The notes below the pieces were generated by a model. That model had not been told where the DNA came from. It made no database searches and saw only the letters and a list, made by a program, of their open reading frames with translations. A stretch of 64,000 nt of DNA from Odontesthes bonariensis (Eukaryota; Chordata; Actinopteri; Atheriniformes; Atherinopsidae), in contig NC_134510.1 of assembly GCF_027942865.1 (NCBI RefSeq), positions 20,019,209-20,083,208 on the forward strand, written 5' to 3'. A program made the translations under genes and the position numbers. This document shows positions 58,651-64,000 of this stretch, one piece after another (position 1 is the stretch's first letter; each line of letters starts with the position of its first letter).

Positions 58651-61165
58651 AACTGAGTTGGAACATGGGTTTATGTTCCTCACCCATGTCATGCACTCCT
58701 TCAAAAAAATTCTCCGTCACAGAAAGCCTTGGTCTGTTTCGCAAGCTTGTAGACTACGGCGATTTGTGGATTTTTGACTGCTATGTAAAGGTAATCTGGT
58801 GCTTTTTCGTCTTTTTCCTGTAATGACAAGTGTGTAGTTTAGATAGCAAGCTTAGTTGAAAAGCTCCTTCTGATGCTGTGCACTGAAGACAGCAATAATC
58901 TGTTGGTAAATCAAACATTTTGTCCTTTAGCTGACACGTGAAAAGCATGCGGGATGCCTGCTCTTGGTTTGAAAGGTAACATATGTAGTCGATATCCCTC
59001 TTTGTTGAAGTAATCCTACTCTTGTTTCTGCCTTCACCGCTGCTGACATCACTGACCTGCCACTGGCAGAGTCAACTTGAGATTCATTTTTGGTCCAATT
59101 TGAATTGAGATTAAAACTTTTGTATATATTTTTTTTTTTTTATTGAATTCTTATGAAATTAACTGAGACATTAATTCTACTTTTATGGAGTTGTGCATTC
59201 ACCTGTGAGGTCAAAGTTAGTTGTATTGTATTGGACGGCATTTTAGTGGGTTTGGTTGTCGTGTTTCAACTTTTATTTGCTGTTCTCTTCCTTCAAATCA
59301 ATATGTACGAGGTGTTCAAAATAATTGTATCACCTCTCAGTATATTACAGTTCAATAAAAACCCTCTGCTGACTACGACCTTAATGATAAACCATACTGA
59401 TTGAATGACGGTACGACGTCACCAGATAAAGCCGAACAGTATAGACATCCCACAAGTGGATCTTAACGGATGTTCCTCACCAAGAGCGAACGTTTATATC
59501 TACAATAGAAAAAGCCTTCAACATTAGCACAATTAAATGCGGCATGGTGCATTGTCAGAGGACTGAAGAGAGAATAAAGCGTTGCACTGTTTATCCAGAT
59601 CAGCTGTTACTGCTGAGGTCAGATAGGTGTCTCTCAGTGAAATGGATGCCATTGATAAGCTGACCATAAATTAATAATGGAAGCACTTTCTCTCGAACCG
59701 CCCTGCAGAATATATAGGAGGTTTTATGACTCTTACTCAAGAGAGTGACAATCTGCTATAACTAATCATGTATAAGATAAGATCCCTCCCTCAGATGGGA
59801 GTCATTTTGTCTGGTGTCCTCTTTTCGTCATTGCATTTTTGAGTCAAGTTGAACAAACGGCAAAGGTGGCAACCACATAGTGTTGCGCTGTAAGCATGCT
59901 TGCTGCATGGGTTAAGTAGGTTCGATGTTGATGTGAACAGGACAGGCAGCTGTCGCAGCCTCCATTGGGAAACATGATCCTGTGCCCAAAAGATAAAAAA
60001 AATCAATGCAACGCACAGTGGATGGTAAAGCACACATAGGGGTTAGTTTAGATTTTTGACTCAAAGATCTGCAATGCAGTCTTTTTGGGAAACAGCTCTA
60101 ATAGTAAATCTCCAGCAAAACAGGTGTTTGTATGTGTGTACGTCTATTCCTGTGTGTGTGTGTGTGTGTTTGCACTGTTGATGGACAGGAATCTAGGCTT
60201 TTGCAGCGCTGTGCATTTTTTTCGGAACAGCTGTGGAATGTTTGAGCATGTCACAGGGACGTTTGAGAGCAGATCTCTTCTTTGACACATTCCTTACGGG
60301 TTCCTTTATTGTAACAAATACAGTGTCTGGCCTCCTCTGACATGAAATGAACAAATGGAAAACTAAGTGCTGTTTACAAGCACATTATTTTCAAATTTTT
60401 TTTCTCAAATTAAAGATTTTAAGTAATTTTTTTTGGAGAATTATTAAGTGAACTTGATTTTTTTTTTTCAATTCCTTCCAGAGGTCTTAACCTGCTCATT
60501 CAGCTGAAAAGATGAATGATACAACACGCCATTTTAGGAGGGGGACATGCTGTTACCCATCATGATCAATGCCAGTTGGCTGTGACCTCAAAATAAGCAT
60601 TTGGAGCACATCTGATCGCAACATACATGATGGGTAACACCTTTGAAGAATGTTTACTAATCGGTATGAGTCATATCTTTTTTGATGAGCTCATTCAAAA
60701 CCAAATATTTGGTGGATTCATCGCTCTTCAACTATGCCATGCTCAGAATATCAGTGAATGAGACAATGCAGGCTAAAGCGTATGAGCCCTCCTCCGTCAC
60801 ACTCGAATTCACTGGAATTATAGGGAACAGATGTCAATCAGACCGTGGTTTCTTCCCCTCAGTGATAGATAATGCACGCAGGTGGGTGTCTGGGTTCACT
60901 GAGAAAACATCTCTTGTGTTACACATGCATTCGCCCAACCACATTGAACACACGTCTATCAGTTATGTAAAGGATGACAGCTGAAAACACAACGTGCTTT
61001 TTTAACATGTAAGTTATAGTAGCAGAAGTACACAGTGTGACCCAGTACAGTGATAGACTTGACCTATATTCCATCAGTGTTATTTACAGAATGAATAACA
61101 TTTATTAATTAATAAGTAATTAAATACTTATTAAGAAACATTTAAAAGCCAGAGTGTGAAGAGCA
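58651..61165. other. Intergenic, no gene seen
   Basis: Contains a (TG)n microsatellite at 60151-60169 and the inverted repeat at 60551-60639. I see no supportable exon or RNA gene. Confidence 0.55.
60551..60639. repeat. 14-bp perfect inverted repeat, 61-base spacer
   Basis: tgttacccatcatg at 60551-60564 is followed by its exact reverse complement catgatgggtaaca at 60626-60639. The loop contains no recognisable gene. It may be the stump of a miniature inverted-repeat element or a fortuitous cruciform. No terminal duplication is obvious. Confidence 0.7.
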
Positions 61166-61395
61166 AGTGGGAAAAAATAGTAATGTCTCTACAACCCGGA
61201 CAGGTCACCAGTCCATCACAGGGTCAACACAGAGACAAATAACGAACCATGTATACCCACACTCACTCCTAACATGTATATTTTTGGACTGTGGGAGGAC
61301 ACAGGAGTGCCCTGAGAAACAGGAAGAACATGCAAAGTCGACAGAGGAACCTTCTTGTTGCAAAGCTTCATGGCTAACCACCACATCCACCTGCA
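61166..61395 (-). repeat. RTE-type (Rex3-like) LINE 3' region, minus orientation
   Basis: Reads 'ccggacaggtcaccagtcca' then 'tttttggactgtgggaggac' and 'aacatgcaaa', the reverse complement of the RTE-type repeat family seen at 544-765, but covering a more 5' part. Diverged, with no open frame and no clear duplication. Confidence 0.7.
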
Positions 61396-64000
61396 GCGCA
61401 TCTCTGAATCAGTATGTGTTGAAATGTTTGACCTTTCTGGATTCCAAACTCAATTGCTTACAGCAGGAATGGCTGGTCCCTGGCTGGTTGAAAAATCGTT
61501 TGAGGAACAGTGACCAAAGTCACGAAAGTCATACAGAAAAAGGGCAAAACTAACTGTGGGAAGTGTAACTCAGGAATATAAAAGATAAAACTCAGTGACA
61601 GAGATTATCATTTAATCACAGAAGTGCAGCTACAAAAGTGATTGCAGAACTAAACCACCTGTGGTGACTACTTTCATTTACTCAGTTACTCAGCTGGGTG
61701 AGGGATATAGTCTGCTTTTGATGTGTTTCAAATAATGTTCAGAAATCTTCTTGTCTTTTGGGAGAAATCCCCATTTATTCCAACATTCAATGCATAATTT
61801 GAAGGATTAGTCCCACCTTGAATGCACTGCTGTCTGCTTAGTTCTGTCTGATTCATAGAGGTTAAAAAGTGCAAATAAACCTACATCCCAACAACTAAAC
61901 ATAGAAGAGTCTCATTTGATGTTGTCACTGTCATTACAGCTCCAGAAAGAGAAGCTGCACACTCGGGGGTGAGGTCTCTGTAGGGTCGTCTCTGCAATTG
62001 CATGTTTTAAAACAGTTACGTGATCATTTTTACATTGTCATTGGATATCTTAGATTAGTGTAAGTTTTTCTGAAAAAAAAAGTTGCCAAAGAGTTGCTGG
62101 AAACCATCAGACTTCTTCCATCTGTGTTGGCAGTGAACAGTGAGGTGCCATTCCAGCACCATGGACAGAGCTTTTCCACTGAAACGGTATGTCGTCATGT
62201 TTTATCGTATCAGTTAATCATTAATCCAAATTTTTTTATTTCTTTATGAGGGTTATCTTCTTTTTTCTTTATCTCTTTTGATGTTTTACAACATAGTCAT
62301 TGCTTTTGATTCTTTATCATCGTTAGTTCCTCTGGGATGAAGGGATGAATTGCCTCAAATCAAAATGAGCCACAACACTCAACGTCAACCTCCTAACGAC
62401 TATATAAAGACCTCCTACTATTTCTAGGATCTAAAAAAGTAAATAAACAATACAAGTGATGTGGATTGTCATGGCTGACTGAAGTATTGCAGAGCAGGCT
62501 GTTTGTGATGCAGTGTGAAGTCGGCCCGTGGCTGTGCTCAAGCCTGTTTGAAAAAGATGCCTGCAGGGGGTATGTAAGACAAGAATGAAATGAAATGCAG
62601 TCAAGCAGGAAAACTGCTTCTTAAATTAGAAGGCACATTAGCACTTGTTGTTTTTGTTCCTCAGTGCTACTTGACAGTAAAAGCAGCTCAGTTCGCCGCA
62701 GCTTAATTCATTTGAAGACCAATGAACCATCTCCCACAACTGTTGTCTTTGGTTCCAGCTCTCATCGACCTTCTTGCATATTCAGGTGTGCTTGAACGGT
62801 ATGTGCAGTGCAAGCAACGGGAGAGGAACAAGGGGTGACAGGGTATTTTGTGCCTCTCTTGCAGCCCCCGACTTACAAAACGCTGCATTCTTTCCACAGA
62901 TCCTTATGACAACACGGGCTGTGCTGCCTTTGAATAGCAGGTAAACTTATTATTGATGTGAAGCCACAAAATTCCTCAACCATTCAACCATGTCAGGCCT
63001 CCTTTTGAACTCAGTTATGTGTTTGTTAGTCACACAATTGAATCACACATGTTGCTTAACATGATTTCTGTTCCCTCGAATGCTTCTTCTCATGTGGCTT
63101 ATTCAAATAAGCTACTCTATTTAAATCCCTAAAGCAAGCAAAGACGGTTATAAATCAGAAGGGACATAAAAACCAGATTAGGGTCAGAATTTTTGTTTTC
63201 ATTTCAATCACAACAGAAACTTTTACGGATTGAAAGATTCTTTTATTTTTTTTTTAGCCGATACAGAAATACAATTAACAATGATCCATTCAATTGAATT
63301 GAACTGAAGAAATATAATGAACTATTCTAGAAACAACGTCAAACGACTTTAGCTATACCATGATTCAGGCAATTTTGCACGAATCAGATCATGTCAGTGT
63401 TTATCCATTAAATACAGGAGAATAATTGTACAAAAGCCAAACGAGCAACAACATTGTGTGCATGTCAGAAATTCTTGTACTTGCATTTATACTATACATG
63501 CATCTCTTTCTCCCAGACCTGGCCTGTGTAACACAGTGACGCACAGACAGTCGTTTAAGCTCTTACAGACTAAACAGTCAGAGTCAAACATTAAATGGTA
63601 TCATATCTTATCAACTCTGGCTTTCCTCCTCTGTTTCCATCATGTGCCTGCAGACCTTTGTCACGTTTTTCACCCTCTAATCGCGGGTACAAACAGACAT
63701 CTTTGTGGCACTCTGGCCTTCCTCGGTCAGACCCATCTTTCAGCCATCCTTTGTTTCCCTCCTCTCTTTCAAAGGAGTGTCATTTGTTCAGGTGCTCGCT
63801 GGCCTCTCTCTTTCTTTGTCACTCTCACTGCTTCAGCAGCCGTTTTGCCCATCAAGCGTTCTTCCTCTGAGCCCTTGAAGATTCCTCCCTGCTTGAAAGG
63901 CGCACATCCCGAGCTCTCTGTGACCTGCCAGCAGCAGCAGCAGCTCTGTGGGGCAGACAGTCAGTTAGGAACTCCAAGTATGATCTTTTTCTTAATCTGT
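61396..64000. other. Intergenic to window end, no gene seen
   Basis: I find no exon, RNA gene or recognisable repeat family. The last 400 bases are C/T-rich with a short (CAG)n run near 63931-63942. A plus-strand frame at 63595-63870 lacks any family resemblance. Confidence 0.5.

Noticed and set aside
1-64000. CRISPR arrays, phage or plasmid features, bacterial operons
   Set aside because: No regularly spaced repeats, no ribosome-binding-site-spaced gene runs, and all recognised genes are intron-bearing vertebrate genes.

Overview
The window is vertebrate nuclear DNA, almost certainly from a ray-finned (teleost) fish. Genes are split by consensus GT-AG introns. The exons encode close relatives of human OPRD1, RCC1 and PHACTR4. 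The interspersed repeats (L1-type and L2/CR1-type LINEs, an RTE-type LINE tail ending in GATG repeats, tRNA-derived SINEs, Tc1-like and hAT-like DNA elements) are the mixture usual in teleosts. No species can be assigned from sequence alone.

Layout: 1-11.9 kb is gene-free and holds several retrotransposon insertions: an RTE tail, a 2.1 kb L1 with perfect target-site duplications, and an L2-type LINE with an open 3' reading frame. 12.2-14.9 kb (+ strand) is a complete three-exon delta-type opioid receptor gene, oprd1 (375 codons). 15-24.3 kb is non-coding with two Tc1-like remnants and one unidentified frameshifted ORF. 24.9-28.9 kb (- strand) is a complete nine-coding-exon rcc1 gene (427 codons) whose non-coding first exon lies near 29.85 kb. 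32.5-55.9 kb (- strand) is phactr4: twelve shared coding exons plus alternative first exons spread over about 10 kb. 56-64 kb shows no gene I can support.

Every exon junction of the three genes was checked by hand for AG/GT signals and reading-frame phase. All three open frames are continuous, with no internal stop or frameshift.

The genes do not form one pathway. OPRD1 is a Gi/o-coupled neuropeptide receptor at the cell surface, RCC1 is the chromatin-bound Ran exchange factor, and PHACTR4 is a PP1- and G-actin-binding regulator of the cytoskeleton. Their proximity reflects old vertebrate linkage: the same three genes lie near each other on human 1p35.

I found no prokaryote-type system, CRISPR array or wholly new gene system. 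The points most worth checking are mu-like residues at two subtype-selectivity positions of the delta-type receptor, the alternative phactr4 first exons, a degenerate RPEL repeat in phactr4, loss of the X-Pro-Lys N-terminal methylation motif in rcc1, a frameshifted unidentified ORF at 19.8-20.05 kb, and an isolated 14-bp perfect inverted repeat at 60.55 kb.
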